Positions 6,632 through 13,791 of a stretch of DNA of 22,125 nucleotides are shown here, in pieces; the first letter of the stretch is position 1; the number at the start of each line of letters is the position of its first letter. A program made the position numbers and the translations under genes. A model generated the notes under the pieces. That model did not search any database and was not told the DNA's origin. It saw only the letters and a list, made by a program, of their open reading frames with translations. The stretch lies in the NCBI GenBank assembly GCA_035500455.1, contig DATJXG010000442.1, positions 1 through 22,125 of the forward strand, written 5' to 3'. The DNA is from DATJXG01 sp035500455. Lineage in GTDB: Bacteria; Acidobacteriota; Terriglobia; Terriglobales; Acidobacteriaceae.

Positions 6632-7348
6632 TCAATTGATCGCGATGCGCCGCGGCATTATGACGGCGGTATCTGAACGCGCGCCAGAAGTGCTGTCATG
6701 GAGTCTCCCGGCCATTTTCACCAAATCCGCAATTGAGTTAGCCTTCATCTTCTGCATCACCTGGCCTCGGTGTGCCTTCACGGTGATCTCGCTGATCCCA
6801 AGCTCGCCGCCGACCTGTTTATTCAACAGCCCGGAGACGACCAACGCCATCACTTCCCGTTCCCGAGGAGTGAGTGACACATAGCGGTTCCTGAGTTCCT
6901 GCATCTCCGCCTCCTGAACAAGAGCCAGACGGCTTCGTTCCAGAGCTTGCCGGATCGCCGTCAACAATACTTCGTCATTGAATGGCTTTGTCAGGAACTC
7001 GACCGCTCCTGCCTTCATCGCCTTCACGGTCTTCGGAACATCACCGTAACCCGTGATGAAGATGATCGGCATGTCGGTCCGTTCAACCGCGACACGTTTC
7101 TGCAGCTCGAGACCATTGAGGTCCGGAAGAGAGATATCAAGCAGCAGGCAGCTTGGAACAACAGCACGGGGGAAGCCGAGGAATTCTTGGGCGGATGCAA
7201 ACGTTCTTGGCTGCCAGCCTTCGTTATCTATCAGGAGTTCGAGAGACTCGCGTACCGAAACGTCGTCATCAACAACGAACACGACGGGTTTGGCAGTCGC
7301 CATTTGTAGTGACCCCACTTCATGACTAAGGGTGCCGGCTAAACTCAT
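6632..7348 (-). CDS. FixJ-family response regulator (receiver plus LuxR HTH)
   Basis: A 238-residue two-domain regulator. The receiver spans about 20-138, with the acidic triad at Asp27-29, phospho-acceptor Asp71 in LLLDISLPD and Lys121 in TKPF. The LuxR/FixJ helix-turn-helix spans about 157-220 (LTPREREVMALVVSGLLNKQ, then EITVKAHRGQVMQKM). The start at 7348 has GGGAGA 7 bp upstream; a start at Met16 (7303) would give the more usual N-terminus but has a poorer ribosome site. It lies 33 bp downstream of a lone receiver gene in one operon, with a PAS histidine kinase nearby. It is the likely DNA-binding output of this system and the candidate reader of the 20-bp boxes. Confidence 0.9.
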   Translation of the reverse strand: MSLAGTLSHEVGSLQMATAKPVVFVVDDDVSVRESLELLIDNEGWQPRTFASAQEFLGFPRAVVPSCLLLDISLPDLNGLELQKRVAVERTDMPIIFITGYGDVPKTVKAMKAGAVEFLTKPFNDEVLLTAIRQALERSRLALVQEAEMQELRNRYVSLTPREREVMALVVSGLLNKQVGGELGISEITVKAHRGQVMQKMKANSIADLVKMAGRLHDSTSGARSDTAVIMPRRIAIN

Positions 7349-7381
7349 TTTAGTCTCCCAAGAACTCGCAAAGGCGCGGCC

Positions 7382-7750
7382 TCACTCTGCCGGAAGGGCC
7401 GCGTTGACGGCATCAAGCAAGGCACTATCGCTGAACGGCTTGTACAGGAACTTCACTGCTCCTTGTCTGAACGCTTGCTTCTGGATGTCTTCGTCCTTCT
7501 GACCGGTGATGAAGATGATGGGAATCTTTTTCCCACGACGCCTCAATTCCTGCTGAAGATCAAGTCCACTCATTCCCGGCATCGCAACATCGAGAATCAG
7601 ACACCTGGTTTCATCCAAGTAATCAGATGAAAGGAACTCCTGCCCAGACGAAAAAGCTCGAGCCGCAAAGCCGAACTCCCGGAGCAAGTCGGGTAACGAC
7701 TCGCGGACCGACTCATCATCATCAACTACCGATAGAAGTTGACGTTCCAT
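7382..7750 (-). CDS. Single-domain response regulator (FixJ-type receiver)
   Basis: A 122-residue lone receiver. The acidic residues are at 10-12, the phospho-acceptor Asp54 is in LILDVAMPG, the Thr82 switch residue is in IFITG, and Lys104 is in LYKPF. It has no output domain, so it would act in a phosphorelay, as a phosphate sink, or by protein contact. I chose the ATG at 7750: the in-frame ATG at 7810 would add 20 non-receiver residues and would lie inside regulatory box 3, leaving no leader. First gene of an operon with the FixJ-type regulator, 33 bp before that gene. Confidence 0.88.
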   Translation of the reverse strand: MERQLLSVVDDDESVRESLPDLLREFGFAARAFSSGQEFLSSDYLDETRCLILDVAMPGMSGLDLQQELRRRGKKIPIIFITGQKDEDIQKQAFRQGAVKFLYKPFSDSALLDAVNAALPAE

Positions 7751-7808
7751 CGCGCTCTTTACCTGACGGTGCACAACAAAACAATGCGCCGGCCCGCAAA
7801 CGGCGTCC

Positions 7809-7828
7809 ATTAGACTTTGGTATTGGCT
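7809..7828 (-). promoter_or_regulatory. Regulatory box 3 upstream of receiver-FixJ operon
   Basis: The plus-strand sequence attagactttggtattggct shares attagac, gtattg and the final gct with box 1. On the minus strand it reads as an AATACC half-site followed by TCTAAT (rc of 7809-7814), a possible -10, 59 bp before the chosen receiver start. Its position in front of the regulator operon predicts autoregulation. Confidence 0.55.
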
Positions 7829-7831
7829 TTT

Positions 7832-7853
7832 GCCCGGACCAGGAGCGCCGGGC
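7832..7853 (-). terminator. GC-rich hairpin after the SnoaL-like gene
   Basis: GCCCGG (7832-7837) and CCGGGC (7848-7853) form a 6-bp all-GC stem with a 10-nt loop, immediately after the SnoaL-like stop and just before box 3. No U-tract follows. It may separate the upstream transcript from the receiver/FixJ transcript. Confidence 0.3.
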
Positions 7854-7858
7854 CCGGA

Positions 7859-8368
7859 TTACGCTGCGGTCGGTGCCTTTGAATACGTACGTGAAGCGAA
7901 CCACGATATCAGAAGATTCTGCAGTACCTGAGGCTGGTGGGAGGAAATCTGTTTGAGTAATGTCGTGACATCGAAATAGATACGAGCTGCGGTGATCTGT
8001 CGATTTACCGGGTCGAATTCGTACACCCCGCAACCCGGCAACTTCACAGCCGCGCCGGTTGCAGCGGTGCCAGCGAAGGCTCCCTTGTGAGCGGCTTCGA
8101 ACGTCCATTCGACCACCACCACGTTTTTCCCGAAAATCATGTTCTTCACGATGTGACGATTTCCGGGAAAGCCGGCGACAAAAGGGCGAACAAATTGATC
8201 TCGGAGGGCCGCCTTTCCATTAATGAGCGTGCCCGGAATCTCCAGCGACACTGTCTCGGCGTAGTAGGACAGAATCCGGTTTTCGTCGGTTCCTTCCCAA
8301 GCTTTGAAGTACTCATCGATAAATGCCCGTACGTCAGCGTCGGAAGCAATCGCGGTAGAAGTGGCCAT
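7859..8368 (-). CDS. SnoaL-like/NTF2-fold protein
   Basis: A 169-residue protein from the ATG at 8368, chosen because GAGGGG lies 5 bp upstream; an ATG at 8389 would add seven residues without a good site. The sequence fits the NTF2-like cone fold: an N-terminal helix (ADVRAFIDEYFKAWEGTD), YYAETVSLEIPG, a helix with PFVAGFPGNRH, and two strands, VVVEWTFEAAHKG and GCGVYEFDPVNRQITAARIYFD. Some relatives are ester cyclases and many have unknown roles. It sits between the PAS histidine kinase (71 bp upstream) and the receiver/FixJ operon. It could be a ligand-binding accessory of the sensor, but this is only a position argument. Confidence 0.75.
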   Translation of the reverse strand: MATSTAIASDADVRAFIDEYFKAWEGTDENRILSYYAETVSLEIPGTLINGKAALRDQFVRPFVAGFPGNRHIVKNMIFGKNVVVVEWTFEAAHKGAFAGTAATGAAVKLPGCGVYEFDPVNRQITAARIYFDVTTLLKQISSHQPQVLQNLLISWFASRTYSKAPTAA

Positions 8369-8439
8369 AGCTCCCCCTCGGCCAGACATCTTAACTCAAG
8401 TTGGTTGTGCCATGGACCATCCTGCCCGTCACGAGTTCC

Positions 8440-10401
8440 TCACGATGGCGCCGTAGCCGAGGGGCTCTCTAGAGCGCAGGGTATAGAAAATGAGAAGGTT
8501 ACACCAGGGCCGTCATTTGCCTCTGCCCAGAGGCGTCCATGATGTCTCGCGATGATCGAGCGGCTGACAGACAGCCCGATACCCATGCCGCCGCTTTTAG
8601 TAGTATAGAAGGCTTCGAACAGCCTCTCGAAATCTTGAGTTTTGACACCGATGCCGGCATCTTGAACGCTGAGACGCACGTGGTCATTTCCTTCCCGCCG
8701 GGTTGTGATCACCAGTTGCCGGGGGCGGTCTTCAACACTAAGCATCGCGTCGGAGGCATTGCGAAGCAGATTGAGGGTGACCTGCTGCAGCTGGATACGG
8801 TCTCCGAAGACGGGGGAGAGATCCTCGGCGAGTTCCGAACGCAGAACTACCCGATTCCTCTGAAGATCGCCCAACGACAACGCAATCACCTCTCGGGTGG
8901 CCTCGTTCAGATCCAGCACCTCCAGGGTGAATTCCTTCTTGCTAAACAGGGCACGCAACCGGGTGATCACATCCGAGGCGCGGTTGCCGTCGCGAAGGGT
9001 CCGCCGCACAGTTTCGCGCGCGCCATCGATGTTCGGTGGATCGCCGTTCAGCATCCTAAGACATGTGCTGGTGTTGGTAATGATGCCCGAGAGTGGCTGG
9101 TTGATCTCGTGGGCAATCGAAGCGGTTAACGCATTCAGCGTCGTGATGCGCGCCACGTGGGCAAGCTCAGAACGGGCCCTGTCCAGCGCCTCCTCGGCGA
9201 CCTTGTTTTCCGTTACGTCCTGAAGAGCGCCGATGAACAAGGGGTGCCCCCCGACTTGTGTCATCACACGGGCCATTCCTCGAATGTGCTTCACGGCGCC
9301 TCGAGGGAGCACAATGCGGAATACAAAATCGACATCCGTACCCGTCATTCCGCGCGCGATCACAGCGTCGAACGTCGGCAGGTCTTCCGGGTGGATGACA
9401 TTTCGAATCATCTGCACCGTGACCTTGGCCGAGGGGTCGAACTCGAAGACTCGGAAGGCTTCCTCGGACCAGTCGTGTTCGTCCGCCAGCAAATCCGTTA
9501 TGAAGCTGCCGGTCTTGCTCAGCTGCTGGGCCTCGGCGAGACGAAGATAGGCCTGCTCGACCCGCGCCTCCGCCTGTTTTCTGTCCTCGATGTCGAACGC
9601 GGCGACGTACCACCGATCGATCCGTCCTTGCTCATCGAGCAGAGGATTGTAGCGGACCAGGAACCATCGATACCTGCCGTCTCTACCCAACGCTCGTTGC
9701 TCGTATTCGAACTGAAGCGGGCGATTGAGGGCCTCATCGCGCACTTCGCGCAGCCTCTCCGCATCGTCCGGGTGGTAAAACCGCGAGCGAAAGTCCTCCT
9801 TCAGCACATCCTGCTGGCCGATACCGTGGTAATCCAGCACCGCTTGATTCACCGATAGGACAGTTCCATCAGGTCGCGACACTTGTATGAAGGTAGGAAT
9901 AGCGTTGATCATCAGGCTCAGATTGCGCTCATTCGATCGCAGCGCCTCTTCAGCCTTTTTGCGATCCTCGATGTCGATACAGGTTCCGTACCATTTGAGG
10001 ATCTTGCCCAATTTATCTTTCAGTGGATTGGCGCGAATCAGAAACCATCGATAGGAACTGTCGAAACGGCGAATGCGCGCCTCTGTGTCCACCTCTTTGC
10101 CCGACGCCAGACACGATTGCCAGTCCTCGACAAGCTGCTTACGGTCTTCCGGATGAATCGCTTCCGCCCATCCCCAGCCCTGTGCCTTTTCCGCAGTCAT
10201 GCCTACGTAGTCGAGCCACACCTGATTAAGGAAGTCGCAGTAACCATCCGGACGAGTAGTCCATACTGTCGTGGGGATCGTATTGATGATGGCTGCAAGA
10301 TCGCGCTCTGTCGCTGGCTGGGTCTCCTCCGCATGCTTGCGATCCTCGATGTTCTTGCGGTCGGCACCGTCTTTTTTTTGGCTCTTCATTGGTTGCGGCA
10401 A
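8440..10401 (-). CDS. Soluble multi-PAS sensor histidine kinase (N-terminus frameshifted)
   Basis: The 653-residue frame contains three PAS modules at about 35-150, 158-285 and 300-405, each ending in a DIEDRKxAE or DVTENK linker. A HisKA domain has the phospho-acceptor His431 in ASIAHEINQPLSG, and the HATPase domain shows the N box (LLRNASDAM, Asn548), G1 (DAGIG, 581-585), F box (FEAFYTTK) and G2 (GMGIGLSVS). There are no transmembrane segments, so sensing is cytosolic; the PAS ligand is unknown. The frame opens only with a TTG at 10401 or an ATG at 10389, neither with a good ribosome site. A second frame upstream (to 10576) encodes a plausible N-terminal extension and is joined by an A8 run at 10372-10379. 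Likely partner of the receiver and FixJ regulator downstream. Confidence 0.9.
   Translation of the reverse strand: MPQPMKSQKKDGADRKNIEDRKHAEETQPATERDLAAIINTIPTTVWTTRPDGYCDFLNQVWLDYVGMTAEKAQGWGWAEAIHPEDRKQLVEDWQSCLASGKEVDTEARIRRFDSSYRWFLIRANPLKDKLGKILKWYGTCIDIEDRKKAEEALRSNERNLSLMINAIPTFIQVSRPDGTVLSVNQAVLDYHGIGQQDVLKEDFRSRFYHPDDAERLREVRDEALNRPLQFEYEQRALGRDGRYRWFLVRYNPLLDEQGRIDRWYVAAFDIEDRKQAEARVEQAYLRLAEAQQLSKTGSFITDLLADEHDWSEEAFRVFEFDPSAKVTVQMIRNVIHPEDLPTFDAVIARGMTGTDVDFVFRIVLPRGAVKHIRGMARVMTQVGGHPLFIGALQDVTENKVAEEALDRARSELAHVARITTLNALTASIAHEINQPLSGIITNTSTCLRMLNGDPPNIDGARETVRRTLRDGNRASDVITRLRALFSKKEFTLEVLDLNEATREVIALSLGDLQRNRVVLRSELAEDLSPVFGDRIQLQQVTLNLLRNASDAMLSVEDRPRQLVITTRREGNDHVRLSVQDAGIGVKTQDFERLFEAFYTTKSGGMGIGLSVSRSIIARHHGRLWAEANDGPGVTFSFSIPCALESPSATAPS
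10372..10379 (-). other. A8 homopolymer at the frame junction of the kinase gene
   Basis: Eight T on the plus strand (A8 in the mRNA sense). The upstream kinase-like frame enters this run and the main kinase frame leaves it. With seven A the two would be one continuous reading frame through Glu-Pro-Lys-Lys-Asp-Gly. It may be a real frameshift, a slippage site or a sequencing or assembly error. Confidence 0.6.
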
Positions 10402-10576
10402 GCCCTTCAGTCCGCTCCGCTACCTGTCTCTCGGGTTGACTGGAGGGCCATTTTTGCTCAGTGTGGAGTTGCGCTTCATTCTTTCCGGTCGATGCTTCTT
10501 TCGCACGTTCGTGCGCCATCGGCGGCGTCTCAGCCCGCTTTTGACGCCTGATATTTTTGGTGGCCGTCTTCTTCAT
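10380..10576 (-). CDS. Out-of-frame N-terminal segment of the PAS kinase
   Basis: From an ATG at 10576 a minus-strand frame encodes a Lys/Arg/Glu-rich segment that includes the phrase RQVAERTEGLAATNEE. This matches the VAERTxxLxxxNEEL coiled-coil signature that commonly precedes PAS/histidine kinase modules. After the A8 run the frame loses all kinase similarity (RRCRPQEHRGSQ), while the neighbouring frame picks up the expected DRKNIEDRKHAEE linker. I infer that this is the true start of the kinase, interrupted by one extra A. The ribosome site before 10576 is weak. Confidence 0.5.
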
Positions 10577-10814
10577 CGTCTGTCGTCAGCCAGGAAATTG
10601 GCCGGCAGAAGGGTCCCACCTTGCCGCGGTCCGAAGAACTGTCCAAATTGTTTACAAATTATCCTCTATCACAAGGACTTGAGCCACTTCCAACGCTAAT
10701 GGCCAATGCCTTGCTATCGATCGTCAGGTGCTCGTGTGGGAGCTTGCAGAGTGCTGCCTGCCTTGGGAGGGCGCTGCCAGATTGGAAGAGAAAACTAAAT
10801 GTCTTATAGAAAAA

Positions 10815-11150
10815 TCACGCTCGGATTCGAAGGCTGCCTTCCACCTCTCGCACCTCGTACACATTGAGTGCCTTAGTCGCCGGGCCGCTAATCGCGGCTC
10901 CGGTGGCGATGTCGAAGCGGGAGCCGTGGCATTGACACAAAATCGTTGTTCCCGCGAGCAAGCCCCCGGAAAGCGGGCACGCCTCACGGGTGCAGGTACA
11001 GAGATCGTCGAAAGCATAGGGACGATCGTTGACAGGCGCAATCGAGATCCGCAGCTTGCGATCGTCCAAATAGTAGGGAACGACGAAATCATTGGGGATG
11101 GCCTCGCTTCGCCCGATCTGGCGGAAGGCAGTAGAGGCAAGCTCACGCAT
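10815..11150 (-). CDS. Rieske-type [2Fe-2S] protein with Arg at one His-ligand position
   Basis: A 111-residue Rieske-fold protein. The start at 11150 has a textbook AAGGAG six bases upstream. The second cluster loop is canonical, CQCHGSRFD. The first loop is LCTCTREACPLSGG, where family members read C-T-H-x-x-C-P-L. The codon at the His position is CGT (Arg), so one of the four cluster ligands appears replaced; an extra Cys two residues earlier (CTC) could compensate. The C-terminal ATGAAISGPATKALNVYEVREVEGS follows the normal Rieske ferredoxin pattern. Such small ferredoxins normally pass electrons to oxygenases or other redox enzymes; no oxygenase is adjacent. It lies alone between the kinase and the GntR gene. 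Confidence 0.85.
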   Translation of the reverse strand: MRELASTAFRQIGRSEAIPNDFVVPYYLDDRKLRISIAPVNDRPYAFDDLCTCTREACPLSGGLLAGTTILCQCHGSRFDIATGAAISGPATKALNVYEVREVEGSLRIRA

Positions 11151-11384
11151 AGGTTTCTCCTTATCGTGAACGCGGCGCCCGCGAAATCAATCGTCGATCC
11201 CCCAATTCCCGAACAGTTGGCCTTGGGACGCGTCTTTATCCAATACAGGACCGAAACCCTGGCATTCTTCTGGTGTTCGGCAAAGCGGCGCTGGAGGTAT
11301 CGCCACGGGTTGGGCACCCGCACTATGCCTAGATCAACCCGTGAAAAAAACGCACGCTCTTTCCCTGGACAAGATTTACCTGCA

Positions 11385-12032
11385 TTATCTGCCAAACAAC
11401 TCAATCATCTTGTCTCGGGAGGAGTCGATGTGCGCTTCCATGGCGTGACGGGCGCTCGCGGGATCGCGCCTCTCGATCGCGAAAAGAATATCCTCGTGGC
11501 CGATCCACCCTGGAACCGTCTGGGTGCAGAGCGTATCGAGCCGCGAGACATAGGCGAGAGTGAGGCTTAGCTGGTTGGTAACCCTGTGGTTGCCGGCCAT
11601 TTCGGAAAGCCGGCGGTGGAATGTTGTATTGGCCTTAAGGATTTCCGGCAGGCTGGCGCCGGGACTGCTTTCCACCGCTACCAGGGCGCGCAAGTCAGCG
11701 ACCTGTTCGGGAGCAGCCGTGGCTGCGACGGCCTCGGCGGCAAAGCATTCCAGTAACTTTCGATAGTCGTACATATCAATGATGTCACGGGGCGAAATGG
11801 GCGTGACCATAAAGCCCTTGCGGGGAATCCGCGAGAGCCATTTGTCCTGCATCAGGCGAGTGCAGGCCTCGCGCACGGGCGTGCGACTGGTGTGGCATCG
11901 GATGGCCAGATCCTGCTCCGAAAGAAACTCGCCCGGCGCCAGCTTGGCGGAAATCAACCACTCCCGCAGGATCTGGTAAACCCGCTCGACTTCGCCGAGT
12001 TTATGGGCCCTTGCTTTGACAACGCTGATCAA
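11385..12032 (-). CDS. GntR-family transcriptional regulator, FCD subfamily
   Basis: A 215-residue regulator. The N-terminal winged helix-turn-helix (about 12-78) reads VYQILREWLISAKLAPGEFLSEQDLA...TSRTPVREACTRLMQDKWLSRIPRKGFMV. The C-terminal all-helical FCD effector domain (about 85-210) carries DMYDYRKLLECFAAEAVA, an FHRRLSEMAGN helix and a late HEDILFAIERRDPASARHAMEAHI with His residues that usually bind a metal. I take TTG at 12032 as start: AGGAAG precedes it and its first two bases overlap the stop of a 36-codon leader ORF. It is transcribed away from the N-methylglutamate operon and probably represses it; the inducer may be methylamine, N-methylglutamate or gamma-glutamylmethylamide (inference). 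Confidence 0.9.
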   Translation of the reverse strand: MISVVKARAHKLGEVERVYQILREWLISAKLAPGEFLSEQDLAIRCHTSRTPVREACTRLMQDKWLSRIPRKGFMVTPISPRDIIDMYDYRKLLECFAAEAVAATAAPEQVADLRALVAVESSPGASLPEILKANTTFHRRLSEMAGNHRVTNQLSLTLAYVSRLDTLCTQTVPGWIGHEDILFAIERRDPASARHAMEAHIDSSRDKMIELFGR

Positions 12033-12139
12033 TCGAAACTTCCTAACTTTGTTCTGAGTTCCAGCGCGACGCGGGAGGCCACCACGCCCCCAACGAACGA
12101 TTCATCAACAGAATTCCACAATTCAAAAGAATTAATCAT
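12029..12139 (-). CDS. Small leader ORF (36 codons) coupled to the GntR gene
   Basis: On the minus strand, AGGAGCCC directly precedes an ATG at 12139. The frame runs 36 codons (beginning Met-Ile-Asn-Ser-Phe-Glu) to a TGA at 12029-12031. That TGA overlaps the TTG start of the GntR gene as TTGA, the arrangement expected for translational coupling. The peptide has no recognisable domain. The ribosome-site spacing is short, so expression is uncertain. It could be a chance ORF or a real leader that tunes regulator synthesis. Confidence 0.35.
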   Translation of the reverse strand: MINSFELWNSVDESFVGGVVASRVALELRTKLGSFD

Positions 12140-12146
12140 GGGCTCC

Positions 12147-12176
12147 TATAATACTTTCAGTATACTGTAAGTATAC
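12147..12176 (+). promoter_or_regulatory. Promoter and GntR-type operator for the N-methylglutamate operon
   Basis: A consensus TATAAT at 12147-12152 serves as a -10 for the plus-strand operon; no good -35 is visible 16-18 bp upstream. Just downstream, GTATAC (12160-12165), five bases, then GTATAC (12171-12176) place two perfect 6-bp palindromes over the expected start of transcription. GntR/FCD regulators often bind GTATAC-like palindromes, and the divergent GntR gene is adjacent, so these are probably its operator. The leader to the mgsA ATG (12188) would be under 30 nt and has no clear Shine-Dalgarno sequence. Confidence 0.65.
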
Positions 12177-12187
12177 AAAAGTGGCTC

Positions 12188-13093
12188 ATGTGCGGAATCG
12201 TCGGTTTTTTCGATAAAACCCGTTCCAACGACACCACGGCCGGAGAGATCCTGCTGCATATGCTGGAGGCGCTGGCCTGCCGCGGACCCGATTCTGCCGG
12301 CGTGGCCCTGTTTGGCGCGCTCCGCCCCAAGCATTTCGTTGCCCAGGTAAAACTGGGAGATGACGGAAACCTCAGTCAGCGGGCGAGCCAGATTACAGCC
12401 CTGGCCAAAGACTTCGGGGGCGAGGAATTCTCTCAGACCGACGCCTACCTGCGCTTTGTTTTTCGCGAAGTGGACGACCTCAGGCCCTTTCTAACCAGCA
12501 TAGAATCCGTTGCCCCGGACGTTGAAGTGGTGAGTGCGGGGCGCCGCTTGGAGATCGTGAAAGAGGTGGGCTCCCCGGCGCGCCTGGAGCGGGCCTTCCA
12601 CATCTCGAAATTCCACGGCAAATATGGCATCGGCCACACCCGCCTTTCCACCGAGTCGGTAGTGGACTTGAGTCATTCCCAGCCCTTTTGGGGACACGGA
12701 TATCCGGACCTGGCGATCGTTCATAACGGCCACATCACCAACTACCACCAGCTTCGCCGCCGCTACGAGCAGCGGGGAGTGCGCTTCTACACCGAGAATG
12801 ATTCGGAGATCGTTGCGACCTTCCTGGCGGACAAACTGCGCCAGGGAAATGACCTTCATGCGGCGATGAAGTCCATGATTACCGAGTTGGACGGTTCCTT
12901 CAGCTGTCTGGTGGCAACAGAGAAGGGATTTGGATTCGTGAAAGACCCGTTCTCTTTCAAGCCGCTGCTGTTCGCGGAAACGGATCAGTTTGTCGCCGTA
13001 GCGACGGAAGAAGTGGCCATCCGCGGGGCCATTCCCGGGAATTATGAAGCACGCGAGGCGCAGGGGAGGGAAATCCGAGTATGGCAGACATAG
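12188..13093 (+). CDS. mgsA: N-methylglutamate synthase subunit A (class II glutamine amidotransferase)
   Basis: A 301-residue Ntn-type glutamine amidotransferase, the MgsA/GlxB homologue of the N-terminal GltB domain. Met1 is followed by Cys2 (MCGIVGFF), the nucleophile exposed after Met removal. CRGPDSAG (31-38), GHTRLSTES (149-157), HNGHITNY (179-186) and the NDSE (204-207) form the glutamine site. It would release the amine from gamma-glutamylmethylamide and feed it to MgsC, so that N-methylglutamate rather than glutamate is formed. It is the first gene of the operon; the start is fixed by Cys2 even though no strong ribosome site is visible. Its last 13 bases overlap mgsB. An ordinary glutamate synthase is unlikely because of the split into three short genes next to mgd and gmaS. 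Confidence 0.9.
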   Translation: MCGIVGFFDKTRSNDTTAGEILLHMLEALACRGPDSAGVALFGALRPKHFVAQVKLGDDGNLSQRASQITALAKDFGGEEFSQTDAYLRFVFREVDDLRPFLTSIESVAPDVEVVSAGRRLEIVKEVGSPARLERAFHISKFHGKYGIGHTRLSTESVVDLSHSQPFWGHGYPDLAIVHNGHITNYHQLRRRYEQRGVRFYTENDSEIVATFLADKLRQGNDLHAAMKSMITELDGSFSCLVATEKGFGFVKDPFSFKPLLFAETDQFVAVATEEVAIRGAIPGNYEAREAQGREIRVWQT

Positions 13094-13791
13094 ACGCGAC
13101 TGGAAAAAGCGCTCGCGAGATCAACCAGGAGATCCGGCGGGAGGTTGCCGCGAAGTCCGCCGATATCACGGTGCAGAACCCCGGGGCGCGTCACAACCTT
13201 GCGGTGGCCATACTGGAGCCGGCGCACATTCGCATCGGCGGCAGTGTGGGCTACTACTGCGGCGGACTGGGCGACGGGGCTTCCATTGAAATTGACGGCA
13301 GCGCAGGCTGGGGACTGGCCGAGTCCATGTTGAGCGGAACAGTTCGGGTGCATGGCAATGCCGGCAGCGGTGCGGCAGCAGCGGTACGCGGTGGCACGAT
13401 TGTGATTCACGGTGATGCAGCGGCAAGGCTCGGCGTTTCCCTGAAAGGCGGGCTGGTGATTGTCGGCGGAAGCTGCGGTTATATGGCTGGATTCATGGCG
13501 CAGAAAGGGACCCTCATCGTATGCGGCGACGCCGGCGAAGCATTTGCTGATTCCATGTATGCGACGGTCTGCTATGTCGGCGGCAAGGTCGAGAACCTGG
13601 GAACTGACGCCGTTCTCGGCACTATGGACCCGGGAGATGTTGACTATCTCGAAGAAACACTGACCACATATCTTCCCTCGGCACTGCGCAAAACCAAGCC
13701 CCGCGCGTCGGAGTTCAAGAAGGTCGTTTCGGGCCGCAAGCTGTGGAACTTCGACAAGAGAGACTGGAAGATCTGGCAGGAGGCGCTTTAG
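13081..13791 (+). CDS. mgsB: N-methylglutamate synthase subunit B (GXGXG domain)
   Basis: A 236-residue protein equivalent to the C-terminal GXGXG right-handed beta-helix domain of glutamate synthase (GlxC-like). Glycine-rich turns repeat about every 19-20 residues between about 50 and 190: IRIGGSVGYYCGGLGDGASI, VHGNAGSGAAAAVRGGTIVI, VIVGGSCGYMAGFMAQKGTL and YVGGKVENLGTD. In glutamate synthase this domain is structural and links the amidotransferase and FMN domains. The start ATG lies inside the end of mgsA, and the stop TAG abuts the GTG of mgsC with no gap, so the three subunits are translated together in equal amounts. The C-terminal helix (SEFKKVVSGRKLWNFDKRDW) may be a docking tail. Confidence 0.9.
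   Translation: MADIDATGKSAREINQEIRREVAAKSADITVQNPGARHNLAVAILEPAHIRIGGSVGYYCGGLGDGASIEIDGSAGWGLAESMLSGTVRVHGNAGSGAAAAVRGGTIVIHGDAAARLGVSLKGGLVIVGGSCGYMAGFMAQKGTLIVCGDAGEAFADSMYATVCYVGGKVENLGTDAVLGTMDPGDVDYLEETLTTYLPSALRKTKPRASEFKKVVSGRKLWNFDKRDWKIWQEAL

Noticed and set aside
9157..9858. Plus-strand open frame opposite the PAS kinase
   Set aside because: Shadow of the conserved PAS/HisKA coding sequence.
10640..10675. AT-rich caaattg/caaatt segment upstream of the kinase as a promoter
   Set aside because: A GATAAT-like hexamer exists but no matching -35 was found, so support is too weak.
11344..11351. A7 run (T7 on the minus strand) downstream of the GntR gene as an intrinsic terminator
   Set aside because: No stable GC hairpin lies directly before it in the direction of transcription.
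10728..11570. Plus-strand open frame of 280 codons across the Rieske and GntR genes
   Set aside because: Lies opposite two genes with clear motifs and itself shows no family features.
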